From Geosiphon pyriformis (lineage: Eukaryota; Glomeromycota; Glomeromycetes; Archaeosporales; Geosiphonaceae), in contig JAAOMT010000046.1 in the NCBI GenBank assembly GCA_016748015.1, positions 367,687 to 431,686 of the forward strand: a DNA stretch of 64,000 bases, given 5' to 3'. Shown here one piece after another: positions 45,472 through 56,252 of this stretch (position 1 is its first letter; each line of letters starts with the position of its first letter). The position numbers and the translations under genes are program-made. The notes below the pieces were generated by a model. The model had not been told where the DNA came from, did no database searches, and saw only the letters and a list, made by a program, of their open reading frames with translations.

Positions 45472-47700
45472 GTGGCAGAATCAGAAAGTATAGAAGCAAA
45501 CCATTTAGGATTTGCAAAATCTTTATTTCAACACTACTGTCAACACTTAAGATTAAACCAAAATCATATATTAGTGAAATCAGTCTTCAATTTCTACATC
45601 AATGAGAGAATTGCATATTTGTTAGGAACACCAGTAAACACTGAATCAGCAAGAGAAACTTTTTATCATGAATTAATCCAAAACACCAGCCTACCAACAA
45701 ATTATAATTTTGCATCCATTATTACTGAAATTAATAAAGAAATTGAACATCACATACAACAAAAATATCCAATCACTTATGCTAGTAAAGGCAAAGGAAA
45801 ATTACAAATACCAGCAGTAACACCAAAACAAATACAACCATCTACTTAGAAGAAAACCAGAGTTGAATCACCAACAAATCCATCATACTACTATATATCT
45901 GGAAGCACCATCAACATCACATTAACAAGCACATCTATATTACATGTAACATCAACCTTTAAATAATTCCCATTTCAGAATAAACAAAGGAAAGAAGATC
46001 TTTTAGGACCATATGGCATGTATTTTGAAGAATTTAAGTCCCAATTACCAATGCCATCAAGACTTCAATCTCCACCACCCCAACCAGATTTCGGAACCAC
46101 GAGTCCCTGGGAAGTAATGAAATCGGAGAAAAAACAAAAAAAAGAGAAAGAAAAATCTGAAGATCAAGAATTTACTTACCAAAATCTGATCCCAGAGAAC
46201 CCAAACATTGAAACCTCGAATTTCCAGACTCAGCAAAATCTAAATTTAGAAAATCCGGAAATTGAAACTCCGAATTTTCAAATGCAGCCAAATTAGAACG
46301 ACCAAAACCCCGACTTAATTAATTAACAAAACTTATCTCCTGGAATCATCATTAATCAGCCATTAGCCAAACCCATATGACAGCCATTCCAACAACTGCT
46401 TCAACAAATTCATTAGCCATCTGTACCACAACAACAAATGGCATACACACCAATCACAAAGCTCAATAAATTCACTAGTGAAGAAGACAATGCCCAAGTC
46501 TGGCTAAATAATGTAGCTAAAGCAATTACAGCCAATAACTGGGATGATGCTAGAGCCATACAAACAATTCCCTACTTTCTTTAAGACACTGCCAATGCAT
46601 AGTACCAAAGCCTTGCCATCAAACCCCAAAATTTTAATGAATTTAAAACCGAATTCTTGAGGTACTTTAGTAACAATAATAGGATCAACAAGTTAGCCAA
46701 CATCTTCACCACAATCAAACAAGAAGAAACTGAAGCAGTTACTACTTACTTGGGATGGTTCTACAGGAACTTATGCCAAATTTAAGTGATCCAAGCTGAC
46801 TATTTTACAGTGCCACAAATTTTAAACCAGTTCATCTGTGGGTTGTACAGTAGCATCCTCTAATGTGTACGCCCAATGCACCCACAAACTCTCTAGGATG
46901 CAGTAACCAATACACGAGATTTTAAAGCAGCTAAACTAGAAGCCAATTATGCTCAAGCTATAAACCTGGTCATGAATGGATTATCTGAATTGGATTCCAA
47001 ATTGAAACAATTCAGTGATTCAATTAATCAGAAATTGGAAGAATACTTAGTTGACAATTGCACAATATATTAATTACTACAATGATGCAATAATTCTGAA
47101 AACATGGATTGTTTTCAGAATCAGTCGCATTCAACATCCTTGACCAATCAACAGTGGCAGCAAGAAATACATATTTGCCACTATTGTGGTAGACAAGAAC
47201 ATTTGCAATTTGAATGTCAAAAAAGGATAAGTGACCAGAGATCAGTTAATCAGTATTAAAACTCTGATTGCTGACTACAAACTCAGAATTATGTCAGTAA
47301 TCAATCAAACCCAGCTTTATATCAACAAAATTATCTACTTATGATACAGTTGATATATCAAACACCAATGATGCAGCAATTATATTCACCTCCAGTCTAT
47401 CAGCCTTCAGCAGCAATTTATCAACCACAGTCCCAACCCAATTATCAGCTGCAGTCTCAGATAAATTATCTGCCTCAACAACATCAAAAACTGCCACAGA
47501 ACTTACCTCAAAACAGAACTCAAAGACCAAGATTAACACAGCAAAGCTGGAGATTATCGATGGTAGTCCATTAACTGATCCCCAGTTCCATAGCACAACC
47601 ATCAGGATCTCAACCATAGAATTCAGGCACCAGGTATGCCCAAAACCCGAATTTTCAGAACTATTTAAGTTTCCTGGTTACCCCAGAAGATGCCCCACCC
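45472..47700 (+). pseudogene. Element B gag (capsid and CCHC nucleocapsid), broken
   Basis: One frame with stops at 45847, 46294, 46366 and others. It opens at GTG (45472) in the context AAAAGTGGCA; the nearest upstream stop is a TAA and no ATG lies between. The N-terminal 125 residues are helical. A Lys/Glu-rich linker leads to the capsid block (46480-46950; FTSEEDNAQVWLNN, FNEFKTEFLRYFSNN). A zinc knuckle CHYCGRQEHLQFEC is at 47176-47217. A Gln/Tyr/Pro-rich linker runs to the protease in the same frame. Confidence 0.82.
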
Positions 47701-48486
47701 AATAATCTAGAAACCAACCAAAAACAATCACTCACCAACAACATATCTCCAGCCACCGTCACCAACAATAAATCACTAGCAGTGATTTTTTCATTTGAAC
47801 TTGAAGAAACTACACCAGTTCCATTATTCAGTAGAGTCACTTTTGACACCAAACCAATCACCGTTATGTACACTGATGCCAAAGTCGATGGCCACTCCAT
47901 CAAACTAATCCTAGATAGTGGATTAGCTGGCAGCATTATTACAAAGCAACTCATAGACCAATTAGGTCGCCAAGTTGATTGCGCTGCCAGCACCAGAATC
48001 ATAACCACCAATAAAGCAACCAAAACTCCCATTGGTGAGATCAATGACTTTTCTATAAAAGTCAACAGCATCATTGTACCAATCAAAGTATTAGTCATGA
48101 AAGCCACCCAATACCAAACACTCATTGGTAATGATTGACTATCTAAAACCAACACATCACTTGATTGGAATATGCAGGAGCTTCAAATCAGCCAGAACAA
48201 ACAACACACATGTGTACCAGCCATGTGTGGCTACTTTATGATTACCAACTTGACAGCACCACTCATAGAGTTCGAAGAAAAAAAAAAAAACCTACCTGGG
48301 AAGCTTATTAAGTATCCTGGGCTGATGAAGAACACAATGAGCTGCTACCAGTACCTTTGTGAAACGACAATAACAGGAAAAAAAAGAAAAGAGAAGAACT
48401 TATCTAAAACACTGACCAAAACTGGGAAACCCATAATGATCAGGACAAATTATCAACAACCTAGGAATGGGAAAAGGATAAAATAA
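47701..48486 (+). pseudogene. Element B aspartic protease
   Basis: Same frame as gag. The open stretch 47782-48138 contains KLILDSGLAGSIITKQL, with the Asp-Ser-Gly active site intact, then GEINDFSIKVN and LVMKATQYQTLIGND followed by TGA (Trp in other copies). The frame continues to 48486. It is the only protease in the window with a normal active-site triplet. Confidence 0.85.
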
Positions 48487-48559
48487 AAGAAAAAGGGAAA
48501 GAAGAAAATTCCATATCAACCCCTATTCACTCTACATATACATACACAACACCACAATT

Positions 48560-49200
48560 AAGCTATCATTGTCCAAAACTCATATGTGTTAATTGCAACA
48601 AGAATTGTTGTTAATGGGTGCGTGTTGTGGCAATGATGAGAAATACTCAACAACAACCAAATTCTATTGCTGTGTGTGCATCATAGAATGCTTTGGATGT
48701 TCAAAACAAAAAGAGAAATGGGACAATGAATCATGCTTGGCTTGTAGTGAAACTCTTCTTGATGAAGGAATGTGGAATGACATTCCTGGGTGAAGAGAAA
48801 TGTGCGACAAATTGTGTTAATACATGATTCTCATAAGCGACTGGATAAGAAAAAGAATGCCCATAGATGCTGCCTGGAGACAAGCCATTAAATGTCTAAA
48901 CGGATGTCCACACAACGATGATAAAATCTGGCAAATGGCACTTGCCAAAATCGAAGGAACAACCCCAAAAAAATAAAGACAATCAAAGATAATCCACCTA
49001 AACCCATAGAACTTGACTGGAACCCAAAACCAGTCATAAATCTACTAGATCCAGAACAATTCCACAAACACTACCAGGAATTAACACTCACTAGAGAGGA
49101 ACAAGAACAAAGGTTAGAAAAAATTAATACTTGATTATGTGATCATTGTTTAATTCCCTGTAACTTCGAATATTGTAATAAGTGTGATTTCATTTACAAT
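48560..49200 (+). pseudogene. Element B Cys-rich module
   Basis: The open part 48593-48793 has Cys pairs in FYCCVCIIECFGCSKQKEKW and ESCLACSETLLDEG. A later block near 49135-49190 reads LCDHCLIPCNFEYCNKCDF. These match in order and spacing the Cys blocks of element A (38176-38880). A frameshift and stops separate them. Likely zinc-binding; role unknown. Confidence 0.6.
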
Positions 49201-49890
49201 CCACCATCACACATAATCTACATAATCCCAGAGAAAGAAAAACCAATCAGCAGCTGTGTATCAGAATTAGAATCAGTTTTCAATCCCAATTTAGACTCCG
49301 ACAATAATGATAATGAAAATAATGGTTCCAGCTCCATTCAAAATGGCAATAACAATAACAACAATTCCAATTGAGATTCAAACTCTAATTCAAATTATGA
49401 ACAATATATCATGCTTTCTGACTTCACTAAGGAGCAGAAACTAAAATGGTTCAGCAATAATGATGAAAGTATTATGCCAGAATGTGCACATAATACTAAT
49501 GCAGAGTTTAATCTAAGATATCCAGGGAAAGATTCCATCAAATTGGAACCATATTCGTGCACTTGCATCAATCTGAAAATAGCACTAGAAATTCCAGCAA
49601 CAACAATGGTTCAACTAGCATTCAGGAGTAGTTTAGTGAAAAAGGAAATTAACATTAGAAGAGAAATAATTGATGCAGAATACATAGGAAATATTATTGC
49701 TATGCTACAAAATAATTTAGAAAAGGCATATACCATAGATCCTAACAAAAAGATAACACAGGCAATATTCCTATCTCTGGTGAAAATAGCTCAATTAGTG
49801 TCAGTGGAAAACAGGAAGGAATTAGGAATTACAGCTAGAGGAATATAGGGATTTGGATCAACAGATAGAATAGATATACCAGTCAATATG
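49201..49890 (+). pseudogene. Element B dUTPase domain with Asn-rich linker
   Basis: An acidic and Asn-rich linker (49290-49400) precedes ORF 49411-49848. Motif I is degraded (NAEFNLRYPGK). Then FRSSLVKKEINI (motif II), REIIDAEYIGNI (motif III, catalytic Asp present), KKITQAIFLSL (motif IV) and RGI-stop-GFGSTD (motif V, TAG at 49846 where CAG is expected). Same frame as RT. Closely related to the element C copy and more distant from element A. Confidence 0.83.
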
Positions 49891-51460
49891 GCAGAGAAAA
49901 AAATTGTTGACAAAAAAAAAATTATCTCAACCCATCAAGCAATTTTCATTCTATCATATGACCAGTATATGTTAGCCATAAAAAGAAAAGTAAAGAATCA
50001 AGCTCAATTGTTTGAAACAGAAGCCACCATTTGTGAATCAGGAGAGATTGGACTTATCAATCTTTACATCTTAGCCAACAGCCCAAAAAATATTAAAATT
50101 TTCATCCACAACACAACTGAAAACATCATTGAAATACTAAAAAAAACCATCATTGGATATTTAACCACTGAAGTTAAGAATCAACCACCAAACCACATTC
50201 CAGATTTTTCACAACTGTGTAGATATGTAGACATCACATCACAAACCATCTACAGACAAAGTAAATGCTATCTGCTCCAACCAGAACAATTGGAACAGAT
50301 AAACATGGGAAATCTAAACCCACTCCAACAGATGCAACTAAAGATGTTACTCAGCAACTTCAATAACATTTTTGCTAGCAAAAATAAATTTGGCCACACC
50401 AACATCATCCAGCATCAAATTAAAACTAGAGATGCAATGCCAATTAAACAAAGAACATACAGAGTACCACCAGCTAGCCATGAGATCATTTATCAAGAAA
50501 TCAATTGGATGCTTGACAATGGGCTAATTCAGCCATCAATGAGTCCATGGTCATCACCAATGGTACTAGTCTAGAAAAAAAATGGAAAAATTTGCTTTTG
50601 TGTAGATTACCAGAAATTGAATGAAGTAACCAAAAGAAACAACTACCCAACTCCAAAGATTCAAGAACTATTTGATGCTTTTGGAGAAAACAAATGGTTC
50701 TCGACACTGGATCTAGATAGTGACTACTGGCAAGTAGTCATGAATTCAGCTGACAAAGAAAAGACTGCATTTACAACAAGAGAAAGGAATTTTGAATTTG
50801 AAGTCATGTCATTTGGCTTGATGAACGCTCTAGCAACATTCCAATGGCTCATGGAAATTGTATATACTGGACTACTATGGAAATCAGTAGTTATATACTT
50901 AGACAACACCAATGTATTTTCAAAAACATTTGATGATTATCTGCATCACCTCCAGCAAATGTTTGAAAGACTAAGAAAAGTCAGATTGAAACTAAATGCA
51001 ATAAAGTGTTTCTTTGGAAAAACTGAACTCAAGTTTTTGGGACATATTGTAAGCAAAGATGGTATCAAAATGGATCCAGATAAGATTGCAATAGTAAAGA
51101 ACTTTCTAGTACCAACAAACTTGCCAGAACTAAGGGCATTTTTGGGATTCACAGACTATTATTACCACTTCATCAAGAACTTTTCCAAACTAGCTCAGCC
51201 ACTTTACTAGCTACAAACTAAGAATATAAAGTATGAATGGACTGAAGCTCAACAAAAAGCATTTGACACATTGAAAAGAAAGCTTATTCAAGCTTCAGTG
51301 TTGATGTATCTAGACCACAGCAAACCATTTATTATTACTATGGATGCATTAGGTCAAGCATTGAGAGTAGTACTATCACAGAAAAGACCAGATAGAAGAA
51401 AACATCCAGTAGCTTATGTCAGTAGAAGCTTAAGTCCAGCCAAAAAGAACTATTATCAAA
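49891..51460 (+). pseudogene. Element B reverse transcriptase and partial RNase H
   Basis: RT blocks: HQIKTRDAMPIKQRTYRVPP (50416), PSMSPWSSPMVLV, CVDYQKLNEV, FSTLDLDSDYWQV, FTTRERNFEFEVMSFG. The catalytic motif is Y-L-D-N at 50896-50907 instead of YLDD, so the RT should be dead. A stop is at 50572 and another at 51208. RNase H begins with FIITMDALGQALRVVLSQ and ends abruptly in SPAKKNYY, where the deletion starts. Confidence 0.87.
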
Positions 51461-52240
51461 TCAAGGAACTCACTTTGTAAACAGAACACTGGCAGAATTA
51501 AGTTAAAGATTTGGAATTAAAAGACCATTATCATTGCCATATCATCCACAAACCAATAAACTAGTTGAAAAATTCAATAGAACATTGTGTGAAGCAATCG
51601 CTAAAATCAGTCAAGAAAACCAAGACAAATGGGATTTGTTCATATCATCAGTATTATTTGCTTATCGGACAATAAAGCAAGATACCACACAAGCAACACC
51701 ATTTGAACTAGTATACAGTAGAACAGCAACATTACCAGTTGAGATAAAGGTCAATACATATCCAACTGAACCAATAACAGAAGATAATTTTCAAGAAACA
51801 TTGTTGAAAAGAACATATAACTTAATGAAAACACTAGAAAACAGATGACAAAAAGCAGCTGACAACATACAAAAGTAACAAGAGAAACAAAAAGAGAGAC
51901 ATGATAACCAACTACCAAACAAACCAGTTGAATTCAAGATTGGAGACAAAGTACTTCTACATCATACTAAAGCGGAAAAACAATAAAGTAGAAAATTTGA
52001 TTCCAAATGGGATGGACCATTTCACATTAAAAAAATTCTTGGAAATGGAGCTTACAAATTAAGATGAAACAACAAAATCTTAGCCAAAGCAGCACATGGT
52101 GATTGACTAAAACAATATTACCAGATAGCATTATCATCTACTAATAACATTCCACAACTAGAAGTACAAAGAATACTAGTTCAACCAGATGAAATTCCAC
52201 GAGATCTGAAACCAATCATAGTTATTGAACTAAACACATA
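51455..52240 (+). pseudogene. Element B integrase, N-terminally deleted
   Basis: The sequence enters the integrase at the equivalent of NQETHFVN (with stops), then LPYHPQTNKLVEKFNRTL (catalytic Glu), FAYRTIKQDTTQATPFELVY, and a C-terminal GPF-type module near 52010 (KWDGPFHIKKILGNGAYKL). The HHCC zinc site and the first two catalytic Asp blocks are missing. It cannot act on its own. Confidence 0.82.
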
Positions 52241-52977
52241 AAATCAAACAATCAGAGAGTATATAAAGACACAGTATATGCGATAAAAGCAATTAAGAAA
52301 ATAGAAATACCAGATCACATTCACACTATAGCTCAACAACTGTTCCAGGCCTTAAGTCAACAACAGTTAGACATGAAAATTATCATTAACAACCAAACAA
52401 TTTGCTATCAAAACACTAAAAAAAAGACAAAGAACACACCATATCAGTGGGTACCAAAGAATAATAAAAACTGGTCAGATAACATAATAGAAAAAGTAAA
52501 AAACATGTTTGAGAAAATACCTATTATAGCACCAACAAAAGAACTTATAAAAGAAAATTGGAGCAATGAACAGAACAACTTCTAATATCATATTATTACT
52601 ACCAGTTAGGTCGAAAGTTGAATATTCAGGAGTTATATATTGACAAATCTAAGAGAATATTCAACCAAGACATAATACAACAAATTGAAGAATTTATCAG
52701 AAAGAAAATGAATTCAATACTACATGTTAGAACAATGTACCAACTACACAACATATTTCGAAACTATCCAGAAATACTGTTACATTCTGACATGGAAACC
52801 ATAACCATTAACCAATAGGGAAAAATGAATAATACACAAGTGGAAGACGTGAAAAACAGAGTCAAACAAACAATACTTGAAAAAAAAGTATTAGAATTAA
52901 TTCAAAACAAAAATTCAATGAAGCTCAATATTAAAAAGAAGGAGATAATGTTACTCATAGAAAAAAAACAGATATAG
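52241..52977 (+). pseudogene. Element B ORF3
   Basis: It opens after the integrase stop. The first part runs through ATG 52373 (MKIIINNQTICYQNTKK) to a TAA at 52583. The frame then shifts to 52618-52818 (LYIDKSKRIFNQDIIQQIEE), a TAG, and on through the purine tract (Lys-Lys-Glu-Ile-Met-Leu) to a stop at 52975-52977, inside the 3' LTR. Lys/Ile/Asn/Gln rich, probably helical, no membrane segment. Counterparts are in elements A and C. Function unknown. Confidence 0.6.
52933..52948 (+). other. Polypurine tract, element B
   Basis: AAAAAGAAGGAGATAA directly before the 3' LTR. Confidence 0.75.
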
Positions 52978-53827
52978 AAAAATAGGAGACTAATAGGAAA
53001 ATAGTAGTTAGCATGTGAGCACATTGTTCAGCAATGTGGAGCAATATCAGAAAGTATAGCACATTGTTTAGCAATGTGGAGCAATATTAGAAATCATAGC
53101 ACATCACTCAGCAATGTGGAGCAATGTCAAGAAAATACAGCACATTGTTTAGCAATGTGAGTATTGCTTGAAAAATTATAGCACATCACTTGGGAATGTG
53201 AACAATTTTGTAGAACCCAAATTATGTATATATAGTGGTAGCATTAGAAATAGAAAAGACAGATCTCTCAGTTTAGATTTGATCTAAGCAACCTTCCATT
53301 TACAAATATCAATAAATAATTATTCATCATCTTAATCTACTCTCCACTATCAACACTTCATGTTGATAGTAAGTGATACTTAATCACATAAAAACAATAG
53401 CTCTTGATCATAACTATTGACAGGATACTAACTTGCAATTGCTTTCATTTATTTCTTTATTTTTATTTTTTATTTTCTTTGTTTTGTTATTTTATTGGTT
53501 TTACTAACTGATTAAAAATTAAGTGCTGAGTTATTAACGTCAAGGATAGTCTGGTAAAAGACCCCAAAGGAAGGGTATAAGAATTTAGAATTTAAGAATA
53601 GCTTACCAGAAGGGTATTTCTGTCAAGATTACCAGCCACTATGCTGAGAAAAAAATTCAATGGAATTGCGATTCTGGAAGGCTATGGAAAAGACAATACT
53701 TAAATCTTTGTTTATTATACAAAGGACTCCACAACAAAACCTTCAGATATTGACACCAGAATACCAACCCAGCACCAAGTTATGGATTTGTTATTTGACT
53801 TGAGACCTCAAATAATCATCTGTAACA
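52949..53827 (+). repeat. 3' LTR of element B
   Basis: 879 bp, TGTTACTC...CTGTAACA, partner of 44533-45408, including the palindromic U3 array (from 53020) and the inverted repeat near 53345-53369. Confidence 0.9.
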
Positions 53828-55404
53828 GTGATTCTAACTGAGATCTTAGATGAAATTTCTACTGTTTTATTTGACATGTCATCTAAGATAAGCCAAGATC
53901 TATTACTGGCTGTATTGCCAAATGTGGTGTTTTTCAGCAGATTCTTGCCAGTTCTGAAAGCAAAACATTCATTTTTTATTGGGTTATCTATTCTTGGAAA
54001 CTGGGCTGATTAGATGAAAACTGAATTATTTTCTCTGGTTTTTAATACTGCTACTAGTGATGCTTAGAAAATTATTACTAGTTGTCAAAGATTTACTGGA
54101 TGGGTGGTCTCTACTTTAGTGTCTGGTGTTACTTTCAAAATCAAATTGGCTTATGTTAAAGCTGTTTTTTAGTCTATATATGGTTTTTTAGATACAAAGT
54201 CTGTTTTAAAAGACAATGTGAAGCTCTTTTGCATAAAATTTGCTTCTCAAAGTTTTTTAGATGCTGCATTTCTGGTTGAGTTCACAAACTTTGTTTACTT
54301 TATTACTCTCAAAATTGCCAAATCTTTGGTAGTTTCTGAGTTTGGTTTTTTTTCTTCTGCTATTATGCTACATAACATGCTTTTGGGTATGTTTGCTGTT
54401 AATATTAAATCAGCTCTTGGTGTTTTTAGTGAAGTTTCTTATGTTGTGCTAAAGCCTGCTGGTATTTGGTAATATGTGGTCATTTATTTTAAAAAATTAA
54501 ATACTGCTGCTTTTGCTTTTACTTACTGGTTAATTTTGGTGAACAAAAATAGGGTTCAAATTTTTTTTCTTATTAATCAAAATAAGATGATTTTGTTTTG
54601 TGATTGGTTCAAAGCCAAGTTGGTTAATCTTCTTTCTGGCTGTATTGTTTTTAAGATTAGTGATATGATCTCTCAGATTGGTGGCCAGGCTTGTTTTATT
54701 TTTTGTTCACCTAATTTTGGTTGTTGTTTCTAATTTGCTCTGGTTACATTTGGTTCTTAAGTTGATTTAGACTTTGCAGTTGCCAAGACTAGTATCTTGA
54801 GAAAGTGCCATATTTGGTGAAAAACTTCTGGTTGTTGACACTGCTTTAGGTATCAAAAAGTGGATTATTTGGTTGTGAACTGCAAAGTTTTTTCACTTTC
54901 TCCTCTCAAGGTTCCTAAGGTGTTTAAAACATGTTTTGTGAATAGTGTTTTTTATGCAAAGACTTTGTTTTCTTGGGTTTTTCTGAGTTTCTTTTCTTGG
55001 CAGCTTCTACTTCTTCTTCTATAATTGTTGATAATTTTTTGGTGTCTTTTTTAAAATCTGATTTGGTCAAGCTTTCTGCTTTGGTTAAATTTATTGTTAA
55101 ATTAGTTGGTTCTTTGATCAAATTGTTCAAACAATTTATTAATGGAGATTTGGTCTTAAGCAATAAACTTGGCCTTAAAGTCAATGAGATTCTAGTACAT
55201 ATAGTTTCTTTTAGTAAAGTTGTTGATAAATTGGGGAGAGAGATAGTTTTTTTAAAAAAAAAGTACTATATAGAGAATGTTGATATGTTTGGTAATTCAA
55301 AGCACTCAGTTGGTTTGGATGATAAGATGTTTTCTAATTTGATGTCTTTTTGGGAACATAAATCTATTAATGTTAAAGCTAATGTTTTGAAGACAGCTAA
55401 ATAG
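53828..55404 (+). pseudogene. H-3 ORF1, C-terminal two thirds
   Basis: It matches H-1 ORF1 from the DEISTVL block onward: LAVLPNVV, ENWAD-like, then an RRM-like region at 54218-54580 (MLLGMFAVNIKSALGVF, VVLKPAGIW). The zinc knuckle near 54837-54890 has lost its second Cys and its His (both now Tyr). A frameshift lies between 54733 and 54973. The end is VLKTAK-stop, as in H-1. RNA-binding role inferred; inactive. Confidence 0.75.
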
Positions 55405-55506
55405 CTGGTTGGATTGGTTTTTTGCAGTGCTACTTTGTTTTTTATCATTCAAAAAATGTTATCTTTGAGTAAGTTTTCTTTTAATACATCAATATAATAT
55501 AGCCTG

Positions 55507-55527
55507 AACTGGCTCAAGTAGCTGGTT
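55507..55527 (+). other. LINE 3' UTR hairpin (copy H-3)
   Basis: AACTGGCT, loop CAAGT, AGCTGGTT. Eight pairs. Confidence 0.65.
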
Positions 55528-55629
55528 ACATGTAGAAAGCACATAAACCATATTTAATTTAAGACTCTACATAGTTATATTGTATTAGATAGTAATTGGA
55601 TCTTGCTTATTAAACTTTAATAAAAAAAA

Positions 55630-55982
55630 ATTTATTATTAATTTAAAAAAATTTACTAGCAAAAAAACAACATTTAAGCTTAACTTAATAATATAGAAAA
55701 AATTATTATTGTTAATAATTAAGACAATATTAAAGCTTTTTAAGTAATATTATACTTTTTTTAAAATACTATAAACTTATAATACCAAGGTTTATCTAAA
55801 AACCACCCAATTTTAATGATTTTAAAACAGTATTTTTCTAATATTTTAGCAATTACAATAGTATTATCTAATTGTAAAAATATTAAACACAATTAAACAA
55901 AAAAATAATAAAGTTATTATTATTTATTTAAGATAATTTTATTATTATTTATATTAAATTTAGATAATTAATATTAATTATT
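55630..55982 (+). pseudogene. Very old gypsy gag, left half (family B)
   Basis: It aligns at nucleotide level with element B gag from about 46465: AAATTTACTAGC for AATTCACTAG, TTTTAATGATTTTAAAAC for TTTTAATGAATTTAAAAC, CACAATTAAACAA for CACAATCAAACAA. Nearly all other C/G are gone. It continues at 62810 beyond the inserted LINE L-d. Confidence 0.7.
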
Positions 55983-56089
55983 TTTTTATTTTTTTTATTA
56001 AGCTTTTATAAGTGCAGCCCAACTACTACCTAAGTACATAGAATTAACAAGACTTTAAATTAAGTGTGGCTTATATGTTGTCAACATAT

Positions 56090-56111
56090 AACTGGCCACT
56101 TGGGCCAAGTC
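56090..56111 (-). other. LINE 3' UTR hairpin (copy L-d)
   Basis: On the minus strand: GACTTGGCC, loop CAAGT, GGCCAGTT. Eight pairs with one bulged T. Confidence 0.65.
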
Positions 56112-56252
56112 AAGGCAACACTATGTATTCAAACTTTTTAGCACAGGAAAGTCATGCAAAAAACCAAAATACAAGCTCACTAAACTAGGATATAAACCAA
56201 AACAAATGTGTATGCCCAACCTGATACTAAAATCAAAAACCATTTTACAAGA

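Larger units (their letters stand above)
44533..53827 (+). mobile_element. Gypsy (Ty3-like) LTR retrotransposon, element B
   Basis: 9.3 kb with LTRs 44533-45408 and 52949-53827. Gag, protease, dUTPase, RT and RNase H share one frame. An internal deletion at about 51455 joins RNase H to the second half of the integrase core, about 860 bp shorter than element C. It is therefore non-autonomous. The flanks ATTGC (left) and GTGAT (right) are not a target duplication and belong to two different H copies. Same family as element C. Confidence 0.9.
53828..55625 (+). mobile_element. H-3: ORF1-only LINE relative, 3' part
   Basis: It begins inside ORF1 at the edge of element B, runs to the ORF1 stop at 55404, then directly into the 3' UTR with hairpin (55507-55527) and an A-rich tail (about 55617-55630). 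It has the same ORF1-to-3' UTR arrangement as H-1 (2976-5272). Its first 260 bp overlap the ORF1 region also present in H-2, so it is a separate copy. Confidence 0.8.
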
